Origin: Planctomycetota bacterium
Lineage (GTDB): Bacteria > Planctomycetota > SZUA-567
Reading direction: 5' to 3'
NCBI GenBank assembly: GCA_031289115.1
Contig: JAITQC010000171.1
Location: 1-37,536, forward strand
Length of the DNA: 37,536 bases
Part shown: one piece after another, positions 25,872-33,648 of the stretch
Layout of the letters: every line of letters starts with the position of its first letter
How positions within the stretch are numbered: position 1 is the stretch's first letter
Notes under the pieces: generated by a model
Told to the model about the DNA's origin: nothing
What the model saw: the letters and a program-made list of their open reading frames with translations, nothing else
The model's database searches: none
Made by a program: the position numbers and the translations under genes

Positions 25872-26645
25872 CTACTGAATGGAATAACCCCCGTCAATGA
25901 CCAGGTTGGCACCAGTCACCAGATTGGCGGCTTCGCTAGCGAGGTACACCGCCGACGCCGCCACTTCCTCCGGATAGCCGAAGCGCCGGGCCGGAATCTT
26001 TTTCTTCATCGCCTCTCCGACCTCTCCGGCCCAGGCTTTCTTGCCTAGCTCAGTAAGAATAACCGTGGGGGAAATGGCGTTGACCTGGATATTAAACTCG
26101 GCCCATTCGCAGGCGAGAATCTTGGTGAGCATGATGATCGCCGCCTTGGAAGAGTTGTAGGCGATGTGCTTGTCCAGGGCTATAACCCCGCCCTGCGAGG
26201 CCATATTGATGATTTTGCCCCGTTTCTGCTGAATCATCTGCCGGCCTACCGCCTGCGCCATGAAGAAGGAGGCGCTAAGGTTTACCGCTATGGTCTTGTT
26301 CCAACCCTCGGCCGACAGATTTTCGGCGTCATCGAGGATAGCGATGCCGGCGCAATTGACCAGAATATCGATCCGGCCGAACTCCTTGACCGCGGCTGTC
26401 ACCATGGGGGGAATCACCCCGTCCTTGGTGATGTCACCCACCTGCACCAAGGCCCGGCGACCGGTCTGCCGGATCTTTTCCGCCACGGTACCGGCGGCGG
26501 CGGCATTCAAGTCCACTGCCACAATGTCCGCTCCCTTGCGGGCAAACATCAGGGATATAGCTTCGCCAATACCGGCACCAGCGCCGGTAACCAAGGCGAT
26601 TTTGTCTTTAAGTGAGAAATTCTCGTCAAAAGGCTGGAAATCCAT
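25872..26645 (-). CDS. GolD-like NAD-dependent polyol dehydrogenase (SDR)
   Basis: The 257-residue short-chain dehydrogenase has the cofactor motif TGAGAGIG (20-27), NCAG (97-100) and catalytic S150, Y163 and K167. Its second half, with LDKHIAYNSSKAA, ISPTVILTELGKKAWAG and RRFGYPEEVAA, closely resembles what I recall of GolD from Listeria, which oxidises small polyols next to dihydroxyacetone-kinase genes. The start at 26645 has GGGAGG 8 bases upstream; the open frame extends further but without a ribosome site or family match. It sits between the transporter genes and dhaK, the place expected for a dehydrogenase turning the imported polyol into the DhaK substrate. The exact polyol is not fixed. 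Confidence 0.88.
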   Translation of the reverse strand: MDFQPFDENFSLKDKIALVTGAGAGIGEAISLMFARKGADIVAVDLNAAAAGTVAEKIRQTGRRALVQVGDITKDGVIPPMVTAAVKEFGRIDILVNCAGIAILDDAENLSAEGWNKTIAVNLSASFFMAQAVGRQMIQQKRGKIINMASQGGVIALDKHIAYNSSKAAIIMLTKILACEWAEFNIQVNAISPTVILTELGKKAWAGEVGEAMKKKIPARRFGYPEEVAASAVYLASEAANLVTGANLVIDGGYSIQ

Positions 26646-26765
26646 GTTCGCTTCCTCCCATAAACAGGACTCCGCCATGGAGTCCCGGGTTATCCACAAG
26701 CAGAAAAACCGTGAAGCCCCCCGGACCAAAGTACACAGAGTCGACTGGCGGGAGTGGCAACAACA

Positions 26766-26811
26766 GGGTGGCACCAAAATGCCACCCGGGCGGGCATACC
26801 CGCCCGGGTGG
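26766..26811 (-). promoter_or_regulatory. Two overlapping, mutually exclusive hairpins after the binding-protein gene
   Basis: A 13-base perfect stem, CCACCCGGGCGGG (26782-26794) / CCCGCCCGGGTGG (26799-26811), with a 4-base loop lies 12 bases past the binding-protein stop. A second perfect stem, GGGTGGCA (26766-26773) / TGCCACCC (26780-26787), shares six bases of arm with it, so only one can form. On the transcript the first stem is followed by CATTTTGG. It probably protects the 3' end of the transporter part of the message or partly terminates, favouring the binding protein over downstream enzymes. Confidence 0.7.
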
Positions 26812-26822
26812 AGAGGAAAAAA

Positions 26823-27836
26823 CTAGCGGCTGGTAAGATCCTGGCGTTTGGCCCACTGCTCGTCGGCGTTAGCCTTGGTGATGGGGGTCCATGGCACATC
26901 GTAGACCTTGAGTTTTCCGCCTTCCCACTTCATGTCGGCGTAGTCTTTCCAGCAGGCGGACAAAGGCTGGTAGTTGGGGATTATCTGACCCAGGGCGATA
27001 TCCAGCGCGCCTTGGGCTTGGGACACGGCGTCCTGAAGGATGGAAAGATCCATCTCGCCGTTTTTCACTGCCGTGATGGCGTCGGAGACGCCGTCGATGC
27101 CGGCGATGGCGAATTTGCTCAGGTCAAGCCCGGCCGCTTTGATCGCCTGGACCGCGCCCAGAGCCATTTCGTCGTTCTGGCCGATGACACCCTGGATCTG
27201 CCCGGGGTGGGCGGTGAGCCAGTTTTCCATCAGGGCCAGAGCTTCGGCGCGGGACCAGTTGGCGGTTTTCTGTTCCAGAACCTTGATGTTGGGGTATTCA
27301 GCCAGGGCTTTTTTGTTGCCTTCGAGGCGCTCAATTTGGGCGGACTGGCCGATTGGACCCTCGATAATCACCACATTGCCCTTGCCACCCATCTTGTCGA
27401 TAACCGCCTTGGCTTCCAGATAGCCGGAAACCACGTCGTTGGAGCCAATATAGGCGGTGAGCAGGTCAGAGTTGACACGGGTGTTGGAACCAATTACCGG
27501 GATGCCAGCGGCGCTGGCGGTGGCGACGGCGGCGGCACCAGCTTCAATGTCGATGGGAACGAAAAGAATGGCATCGTACTTCTGGGCCGACATGGTCTCG
27601 AACTGGCTCTGCTGGACCGAAGCGTCGTAGCGGCCATCGAAAACCGTCACCTGCACCAAACCCTGGGTAACCGCCGGATGACGCTCAAGAGCGGTAGCCC
27701 AAAGCTTCATGTACTCGCCGCTAAGACCGTAGGCGGCGCCACCAATACGGTAGACCTTTTCGCCCGCTTGGCTAAGACAACCCATAACAGCCAGACAGGC
27801 TGCCATAACCATCAGACTCCTGATCAACTTCGACAT
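26823..27836 (-). CDS. Sugar ABC transporter substrate-binding lipoprotein (RbsB-like)
   Basis: The 337-residue protein is a type-I periplasmic binding protein of the ribose/galactose (PBP1/LacI-like) class. Residues 1-20 form a lipoprotein signal ending LAVMGC, so it is tethered by C20. Class marks are YDAILFVPIDIEAGAAAVATA, IPVIGSNTRV, YIGSNDVVSGYLEA and GQNDEMALGAVQAIKAAG. The start at 27836 has AAGGAG 6 bases upstream; the frame is open further back but without a signal. It is the third gene of the transporter, after the ATPase and permease genes, an order seen in ribose-type systems. The ligand is unknown; the enzyme genes suggest a small polyol or ketose rather than ribose. Confidence 0.93.
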   Translation of the reverse strand: MSKLIRSLMVMAACLAVMGCLSQAGEKVYRIGGAAYGLSGEYMKLWATALERHPAVTQGLVQVTVFDGRYDASVQQSQFETMSAQKYDAILFVPIDIEAGAAAVATASAAGIPVIGSNTRVNSDLLTAYIGSNDVVSGYLEAKAVIDKMGGKGNVVIIEGPIGQSAQIERLEGNKKALAEYPNIKVLEQKTANWSRAEALALMENWLTAHPGQIQGVIGQNDEMALGAVQAIKAAGLDLSKFAIAGIDGVSDAITAVKNGEMDLSILQDAVSQAQGALDIALGQIIPNYQPLSACWKDYADMKWEGGKLKVYDVPWTPITKANADEQWAKRQDLTSR

Positions 27837-27939
27837 ACTTTGCTCCTTTGACACATACACAGGAAAACACCAGCGGCAATGGTCCCGGGCCCTACCCGGA
27901 ACCCACCCCCGGTGAAAAAAACCTTTTGTTCCTCCACTC

Positions 27940-28923
27940 TTAGCGGTCACTGTCGGCCTGGAAGTAGTCAAGCATTACCGCCCCGACAATGATCAACCCC
28001 TTCACCACCTGCTGGTAGTAGGAGGACACACTTAGTAGGTCCAGACCGTTGTTGATAACGCCGATAATGAGAACGCCCATGAGGGTGCCCAGAAGCGCCC
28101 CCTTGCCCCCAGTCATGCTGGTGCCGCCGATAACCACCGCCGCGATGGCGTCAAGTTCATAAGCCTGGCCTGCCTGGGGGAGTCCGGCACTGGTCCGGGC
28201 GGTTAGGAGAATGCCACCAAGGGCGCAGAGAAAACCACTTATGACATAGACCATGAAAATAATGAAGCTGACGTTGATACCGGATATCCGGGCCGACCTG
28301 GCGTTGCCACCCACCGCATAGACATAGCGGCCGAATTTCATGCCATAGAGAATAACCCAGGCCAGGATGAAGGCGGCCAGGAAGATCACCACCGGCACTG
28401 GCAGAAACCAGATGTAACCCTGGCCAATCACGAGGAAATCTTTGTTCAGGTCAGTAACCGGCATGCCGTTGGTGTAGATAAAGGTGAGACCCCGGGCAAT
28501 CGAAAGCATGCCTAGCGTCATGATGAATGGGGTTACCTTGACCTTGGAAATTACCAGGCCGTTAACCGCCCCCAGCGCCACCCCAGCGCTTAGACCTATG
28601 AGGATGGCTAGCAAAGGATGCAGGTTGGGGACATGCTTGTAGGCGTTAGAGACAAAACTCGCCGTCACCACCCCGCCAAAAGCCAGCATCGATCCGACCG
28701 AAAGGTCAATACCGCCGGTTAGGATGACAAAAGTCATGCCAATCGAAAGGAGGCCGTTTATCGACACCTGCCGGAGGACGTTGATGAGGTTGCTCTGGAT
28801 CAGGAAATAGTCACTGGCGAAGGAAAGAATGATACAGATAACCAGAAGGGCGATAATGATCCGGAGTTCCCAAACGAAGGACCAGAAACGGGAGGCGCCT
28901 TTAGAGTCGGTACTTGTTGCCAT
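27940..28923 (-). CDS. Sugar ABC transporter permease (RbsC-like)
   Basis: The 327-residue inner-membrane protein is a branched/ribose-type permease with about nine to ten helices. Typical blocks are INGLLSIGMTFVILTGGIDLSVGS near residues 55-77, GLSAGVALGAVNGLVISK, GGNARSARISGI (the coupling loop) and the C-terminal LDAIAAVVIGGTSMTGGKG followed by LLGTLMGVLIIGVINNGL. It pairs with the RbsA-like ATPase upstream and the lipoprotein binding protein downstream. AAAGGA lies about 7 bases before the ATG. A single permease gene implies a homodimer, as in RbsC. Confidence 0.95.
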   Translation of the reverse strand: MATSTDSKGASRFWSFVWELRIIIALLVICIILSFASDYFLIQSNLINVLRQVSINGLLSIGMTFVILTGGIDLSVGSMLAFGGVVTASFVSNAYKHVPNLHPLLAILIGLSAGVALGAVNGLVISKVKVTPFIMTLGMLSIARGLTFIYTNGMPVTDLNKDFLVIGQGYIWFLPVPVVIFLAAFILAWVILYGMKFGRYVYAVGGNARSARISGINVSFIIFMVYVISGFLCALGGILLTARTSAGLPQAGQAYELDAIAAVVIGGTSMTGGKGALLGTLMGVLIIGVINNGLDLLSVSSYYQQVVKGLIIVGAVMLDYFQADSDR

Positions 28924-29025
28924 GGGAAATTCCTTTCAAAACGTGGGGCAACGGGGACGGGCGGAAAGAACCCCAGCCGGGCGATGGTCCAGTCGGCGGT
29001 TCCGGTAGCGAGATATCCTGGCACC

Positions 29026-30531
29026 CTAGGTAGCCATTTGCATGAGGATTTCTTCGCTAGCGTCCTTGCGCGCTATCTCACCCGAGAGGGCGTGATTCTT
29101 GAACACCAGTATGCGATCCGACATTCCCATGATTTCCGGTAGTTCGGATGACACCAGAATCACCCCATTTCCCTGACGGGTGAAATCCGATATGAACTTG
29201 TAAATCTCCCGCTTCGCTCCCACATCGATACCGCGAGTGGGTTCGTCCATCAATAGGACGCTGGGGGTAGTAAGGAGCCACCGGCCAAGCACCACCTTCT
29301 GCTGGTTGCCACCGGAAAGGTTGCGGACCAGTTGCCGTTCCGAAGGTGTCTTTATACGGAAAAAATCAATGGCGCGTTGAACATCCTGGCTTTCCTTCTT
29401 CCGGTTGATCAACACCCCCCGGTAGGACTTGCGCATAGAGGCAAGGGATGAATTGTCCTTGACCGAAAGGATGAGGGCGAGACCTGACCCCTTGCGGTCC
29501 TCGGTGACAAAAGCCATGCCATTCTGGATAGCGTCGTAAGGCGAGCGTATCCGCAGGGTGCGGTTGTTAATTAAAATTTCTCCGCCGTCCGGACGCTCCA
29601 CTCCAAAGACGCTTTCCAGAAATTCGCTACGCCCTGCCCCCACCAAGCCATAGATGCCAAGGATCTCCCCCCGGTGAAGGTCGAGGGAGATTGGCTGGTG
29701 GCGGTTTTTCCGGTGTAGGTCGCGGACACTTAGGAGGGGGGTGGAGGTGGGGGTGTTTTCCTTAACATACTGGCCTTCGAGTTTCCGGCTGATCATCAAG
29801 CTCACCAGGGAGTCCTGGTCAAGCTCGCTCGCCGGTTTGGTACAGATGTACTCGCCATCCCGGAGAATGGTTATTTCATCCGCGATGCGGAAAATTTCCT
29901 TCATGCGGTGGGAGATATAGAAAATTCCGGTGCCCTGGCGCTTGAGTTCCGCGATGATGCCGAAAAGGATATCAGTCTCTTTTTCACCCAGGGCGGAGGT
30001 GGGCTCGTCCATGATAAGGATTTCTGAATGGTAGGACAGAGCCTTGGCGATTTCCACCATCTGGAGTTCCGCCACCGACAGGGTCTTCATCTTCCGGTTG
30101 GGGTCGAGTTGAACCTTGATCCGGGCAAGAATTTCCCCAGCCTTGCGGTTAAGTTCGCCATAGTTGACAAACAGGCCGGCGTACAGCGGTTCCCGCCCCA
30201 GGAAAATGTTCTCGGCGATGGTCATGTCGTGGATCGGAGTCAGTTCCTGCTCAATAATGGCAATACCGGCTGCCAGCGCCTGGCGCGGCGACTGGAATAA
30301 AACCGGCTGTCCCTTGAGGTACATGTTTCCGGCATCGGCCTGGTAGTCTCCCATGAGAATTTTCATGAGGGTTGACTTGCCCGCCCCGTTCTCGCCACAG
30401 ATAGCGTGTACTGTGCCCCGGCGCAGGGTAATTGACACCCCCTTCAAGGCATGCACGCCATGGAAGTGCTTTTCCGCCTGTTCCATGCTTAAAAGCACCT
30501 CGGGGTCATCCTTCTTTTCCTTGGTTACCAT
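29026..30531 (-). CDS. Sugar ABC transporter ATPase with two nucleotide-binding domains (RbsA-like)
   Basis: The 501-residue protein, the usual RbsA/MglA length, has two ABC domains. The first is complete: Walker A GENGAGKST (46-54), a signature reading LSVAELQMVEIAKAL, and Walker B ILIMDEPTSALG. The second has the degenerate Walker A GLVGAGRSE but a good signature LSGGNQQKVVLGRWL and VLLMDEPTRGID, which is normal for this family. It powers uptake through the RbsC-like permease. The start at 30531 has GGGAG 8 bases upstream; the frame is open 222 bases further but nothing there looks conserved. It is the first gene of the operon. Confidence 0.95.
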   Translation of the reverse strand: MVTKEKKDDPEVLLSMEQAEKHFHGVHALKGVSITLRRGTVHAICGENGAGKSTLMKILMGDYQADAGNMYLKGQPVLFQSPRQALAAGIAIIEQELTPIHDMTIAENIFLGREPLYAGLFVNYGELNRKAGEILARIKVQLDPNRKMKTLSVAELQMVEIAKALSYHSEILIMDEPTSALGEKETDILFGIIAELKRQGTGIFYISHRMKEIFRIADEITILRDGEYICTKPASELDQDSLVSLMISRKLEGQYVKENTPTSTPLLSVRDLHRKNRHQPISLDLHRGEILGIYGLVGAGRSEFLESVFGVERPDGGEILINNRTLRIRSPYDAIQNGMAFVTEDRKGSGLALILSVKDNSSLASMRKSYRGVLINRKKESQDVQRAIDFFRIKTPSERQLVRNLSGGNQQKVVLGRWLLTTPSVLLMDEPTRGIDVGAKREIYKFISDFTRQGNGVILVSSELPEIMGMSDRILVFKNHALSGEIARKDASEEILMQMAT

Positions 30532-30848
30532 AGGGTTGTCTCCCAGGAAGCGGGTTGGAGAATTGGCGGCGGCGGAACAAGGACCGGCGCTTGACTCTTC
30601 AGCGGTAAAATACAACGGAAACCCGGCTGACCAGAGTTCCATGACTTTGGCTAGGTGAAGAACGCAGGGAGAAAAGCAGGGGCTGGGGGATAAAGAATCG
30701 GCGTAGGCGCAGTATCGGTTGTGAGAATAGCGGCGAAAGAGTGATATTGTCAAGATCAGGGGGTTAGCACGACCAAGCCGGGCAAAGACGACTGAATAAT
30801 AGTATAGACGGTAGAAAAAGCAAGATTTTTTTTCTTTTATTTTCTTTT
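30532..30848 (-). promoter_or_regulatory. Upstream region and probable promoter of the polyol operon
   Basis: On the minus strand a TATACT -10 box lies at 30801-30806, with no good -35 box but with a long A-rich tract upstream (30826-30878 reads almost all T and C on the plus strand), like an UP element. Transcription would start near 30794, leaving a leader of about 260 bases before the ATPase ATG. That leader has no gene and no hairpin that I could place with confidence. The DeoR-type operator should be here, but I could not pick it by eye. Confidence 0.45.
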
Positions 30849-31038
30849 TTATTTGTCTTTGTTTGCTTTTTCTTTCTTGGCTATTGCCCTGAGCCAGGCA
30901 AAGGCGTCACCCTTGCTAGCCAAAAGCTGCCCCCAGCCCACCTGTTTAGCTGCCCCCAGGTCAACCCCCCAACCCGGACAGGCGCCAAGGTTTCCCTCCC
31001 CGACCAGGGGTGTGGGGCGACCGGCAAAATGGGAGTAA
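30849..31038 (-). other. Start-less 60-codon frame, perhaps a gene remnant
   Basis: Between the O-antigen-ligase-like gene and the polyol promoter, one minus-strand frame is open from a TAA near 31040 to a TAA at 30849-30851. It reads like real protein (for example HFAGRPTPLVGEGNLGA, then WGVDLGAAKQVGWGQLLA and AFAWLRAIAKKEKA) and ends in a Lys-rich tail over the A-tract. It has no ATG, GTG or TTG start at its head and no ribosome site. I do not recognise the family. It may be the 3' end of a lost gene or chance. A 12-base direct repeat AGCTGCCCCCAG lies inside it at 30925 and 30948. Confidence 0.25.
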
Positions 31039-31054
31039 GTTTATCCCGGAGTAG

Positions 31055-32302
31055 TTAACCCCGCCGGCGTTCCGCCTGTTTAACCCCGACCGCCAGGACC
31101 ATGATCAGCAATCCGTAAAAGGTGGTGGAGACATGCAGATAGAGGGGTTCGTTGGCGTAGCCAAAGATAATCCAGAGTAAAACCACCCCCAGCCCCGAAA
31201 GCGCTGGACAAACCACTTCCGGGTCAGGCGAGCGCCAGCGCCGGAGAAAAAAGACCAACGGCACGCCGTAAAGGAGAAGGATGGCTGACAACCCCAGGAT
31301 CCCCCGCATAGCCATAGCGTTCAGTAACTCATTGTGCAGGGTTCCGTAGGGATTGAGTTTGGCCTTGGTGAACCCTTCCTCCACGAGTTGTTGATGGAAA
31401 ATTTGCCGCTGCTTAAGGCCAAGTCCGAGGAGGGGTGACTCCTGGAAGTAGCGTAAAGCCAATTTCCACATGACCAATCTGGCTCCGATACTGGTGCTCA
31501 TAACGATTGTTTCGTCTTCCTGGTAGACGCTTATGTCACTCATCCCTTCCCGCAGCCGCGAATCCACTACCGACCGGAAATCACGGAGCAGAAAAATCGC
31601 CAAGCCAAGACCCAGGCATAGCCCCAGGGCAAGCAACAGGCGCTGGTAAAGCATTTTGTTATCCCGGCGAACCAGCATGGTGGCTAGGAGAGTCGCCGTC
31701 ACCAGAATCACCGCCAGCCAGTTGGCGCGTAGCCCAGTCAGAAACACCGCCAGTCCAGCGAGGGGAATCGCCAGGACACTAAGTAATAGCCATTTCCCGC
31801 GGTCAGCGAAAAAGAGGAAAGTAATGGCGACCAGGAACAGCGCCCCTGTCAGGTTGCCGAAGGAGTTGACATTCACCCCCCCCGACACCCGCCGGATGTC
31901 CTGGAGGTAAAATTGGACCAAGGCGTAAACTCCGGATCCAATACCTGCGAGAAGCAGGGAAAGGCGTAACCAGACCCCCCGCAATTCCACCCTCCCCAAT
32001 ATGACCCCGGTAAAAATCAGCCCGACCAGGAGGAAGCGGGAACTGTGGTCCAGAGCGCGCCCGGTAAAACCCAGATCCATAATCACCTGGGGAATGGCTG
32101 ACAGGAAGGCCCAGAAAAAAATCCCCAGCAGGCATTTCTCCTCCCCATCGGGTCGCTGGCGCGGCGGGTAAAAAAGGCGGATCGCCAGTAAAATTAGCGC
32201 TCCCAGGGAAAAGACGTAGATGCCGTGGTGAACCAGGCTGGCGGTGAAAAGGGCGAGGGCGAGGAAGAGGGTTACCGCGGCGGGAAACAGGGCGGGGGTC
32301 AT
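31055..32302 (-). CDS. O-antigen ligase/polymerase-like membrane protein (Wzy_C family)
   Basis: The 415-residue protein is mostly hydrophobic, with about eleven predicted helices and one large periplasmic loop at about residues 245-330. In the loop, GARLVMWKLALRYFQESPLLGLG and the later YGTLHNELLNAMAMRGILGL match the O-antigen ligase/polymerase superfamily, including the conserved Arg and His needed for catalysis. These enzymes move undecaprenyl-linked glycan onto lipid A-core (WaaL), onto proteins, or polymerise it (Wzy). AAGGAG lies 4 bases before the ATG. It follows the epimerase gene by about 110 bases on the same strand. WaaL, Wzy and protein ligase roles cannot be separated here. Confidence 0.82.
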   Translation of the reverse strand: MTPALFPAAVTLFLALALFTASLVHHGIYVFSLGALILLAIRLFYPPRQRPDGEEKCLLGIFFWAFLSAIPQVIMDLGFTGRALDHSSRFLLVGLIFTGVILGRVELRGVWLRLSLLLAGIGSGVYALVQFYLQDIRRVSGGVNVNSFGNLTGALFLVAITFLFFADRGKWLLLSVLAIPLAGLAVFLTGLRANWLAVILVTATLLATMLVRRDNKMLYQRLLLALGLCLGLGLAIFLLRDFRSVVDSRLREGMSDISVYQEDETIVMSTSIGARLVMWKLALRYFQESPLLGLGLKQRQIFHQQLVEEGFTKAKLNPYGTLHNELLNAMAMRGILGLSAILLLYGVPLVFFLRRWRSPDPEVVCPALSGLGVVLLWIIFGYANEPLYLHVSTTFYGLLIMVLAVGVKQAERRRG

Positions 32303-32415
32303 GCTACTCCTTTGCTTTCGCTGTCAGCCCAAAAATGCGGGAAGGTACCGCGATTTACCAAGTCCCACTGGCGAAACCGGCGGGGCAGGACAGGGTAAGT
32401 TTTTTCGGGGACAAA

Positions 32416-33360
32416 CTAGCCAGCGGGTGCCTTTCCGCCTCGCTCCCGCCAGGCGGAAGCCATTTCCTGGAAAGCCGCCTCGGCGGAAAACACCGGCTTC
32501 CAGGCCAGTTCGTCCCACAGGGGTTTGCTATCGACATAACTGTCGCCCAGTAACTTCTCCGCCCGGCTGGTTTGTCCCAGCAGTTTAGCCAAGCCCCTGA
32601 TATAGCTGGCGGGAATGGGGAGTAAACGAACCTTTCTCCCCAGGGCGGCGGCTATCCGCCGCAGTAGTTCCGGGGTGGAGTAGACCGCCCCGTCGCTCGC
32701 CGCATAAACCCCGTCCAGGGGTTCGGGGCGGCGTAGACAAGCGAGTATCAGGTCAGCGAAATTACGCACATTCATGATGCTACGGCGGTTCTCTACCCCT
32801 CCCAGAGGGAAGGGAACGCCAAGGTCGATCCAGCGCATCAGGGAGGCCAGGTTTCCCCGCACCCCTTTACCCAGCATTAGGCAAGGACGTAGTATTGCCA
32901 GGCTAGTCAAGCTTCCCGCCGTCCGTTTCCGGATCGCCTCCTCGGCGTCCTTCTTGGCTTCGCCATAAAAACCCACCCCCTGGTCACCCGACTCCCAAGA
33001 ACCAGCGTGCTGGGAACTGACAAAAACAAAGCGGGGAATTTTACCCGCCACCGCCTGCTCGGCCAAGTCCGCCGCCGCCTGGACATTTATCCGGCGCATC
33101 CGCTCCCTGGCTTCCCCCTGCCCAATGTTGGTGTGGGCCACCCCGGCCAGATGCACCACCGCGCCAACTCCTTTCAGATGGGGCGTCCAGTCGAAATCCT
33201 CTGCCAGGTTAGCCATGATGAAAGGTGGGGCGGCAGCCGGAGAGCGGGGCGTCAAACCGCTGGCTTGACCTAGCCAGGCAATGCCAGCGGCCTGGCAGGC
33301 GTCCACCAGGGCTTGCCCGACAAAACCGCTGGCGCCAGTGATAAGCAAGCGTCCTTCCAT
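32416..33360 (-). CDS. NAD-dependent sugar-nucleotide epimerase/reductase (extended SDR)
   Basis: The 314-residue protein is an extended short-chain dehydrogenase. TGASGFVG (8-15) binds NAD(P), VVHLAGVAH follows, and the catalytic Tyr and Lys are Y132 and K136 (YGEAK), with serines in FVFVSSQHAG before them. The C-terminal half, with SIMNVRNFADLILACL and GVYAASDGAVYSTPELLRRIA, fits the WbpV/Gne-like group that acts on UDP- or dTDP-keto sugars for O-antigen. The ATG at 33360 has a GGGGG stretch 6 bases upstream. With the O-antigen-ligase-like gene next to it, a role in surface glycan building is likely. Substrate and whether it epimerises or reduces are unknown. Confidence 0.82.
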   Translation of the reverse strand: MEGRLLITGASGFVGQALVDACQAAGIAWLGQASGLTPRSPAAAPPFIMANLAEDFDWTPHLKGVGAVVHLAGVAHTNIGQGEARERMRRINVQAAADLAEQAVAGKIPRFVFVSSQHAGSWESGDQGVGFYGEAKKDAEEAIRKRTAGSLTSLAILRPCLMLGKGVRGNLASLMRWIDLGVPFPLGGVENRRSIMNVRNFADLILACLRRPEPLDGVYAASDGAVYSTPELLRRIAAALGRKVRLLPIPASYIRGLAKLLGQTSRAEKLLGDSYVDSKPLWDELAWKPVFSAEAAFQEMASAWRERGGKAPAG

Positions 33361-33422
33361 TTCCAACCCCCGGTGTATATCACTTGTCTCTACCCTGTCC
33401 CGGCGGGACCAGAGGAAACACC

Positions 33423-33451
33423 AGTATGGCCGCCAGGCTGAAAACAGTCAA
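33423..33451 (-). promoter_or_regulatory. Promoter of the epimerase/O-antigen-ligase-like genes
   Basis: On the minus strand TTGACT (33446-33451) and CATACT (33423-33428) are 17 bases apart, about 60 bases ahead of the epimerase ATG. Confidence 0.65.
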
Positions 33452-33493
33452 GCCGCCAGGCGCCTAGCGCCGGGTCCTCTCCCCCCCAGTAAA

Positions 33494-33514
33494 CTTCCCG
33501 GCCCGGCCGGGAAG
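33494..33514. other. Perfect 21-base palindrome in a divergent promoter gap
   Basis: CTTCCCGGCC and GGCCGGGAAG meet around a single central C. It lies between the two divergent promoters (33423-33451 minus, 33541-33569 plus). It has no T-tract on either side, so it could be an operator or a leftover stem rather than a terminator. A smaller stem GGCGC/GCGCC is at about 33459-33471. Confidence 0.45.
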
Positions 33515-33540
33515 CCAGGCGGGGGTGGGCGGTTTTAATT

Positions 33541-33569
33541 TTGACCTAGCCGCTTTCCGGCATTAGCAT
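33541..33569 (+). promoter_or_regulatory. Promoter of the aldolase-rmlB-xseA genes
   Basis: TTGACC (33541-33546) and TAGCAT (33564-33569) are 17 bases apart, about 80 bases before the aldolase ATG. Five of six and four of six positions match consensus. Confidence 0.6.
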
Positions 33570-33648
33570 TGGCGTAAGTCATTTATTTCACCCACCGAAC
33601 GGGTTTTCCGCCTTTTTCACCCGCCCGGGACAACCAAGGAGAAGAACC

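Noticed and set aside
30925-30959. Direct repeat AGCTGCCCCCAG (two copies, 23 bases apart) as a regulator site or CRISPR-like unit
   Set aside because: Only two copies, too short, and inside a possible gene remnant.
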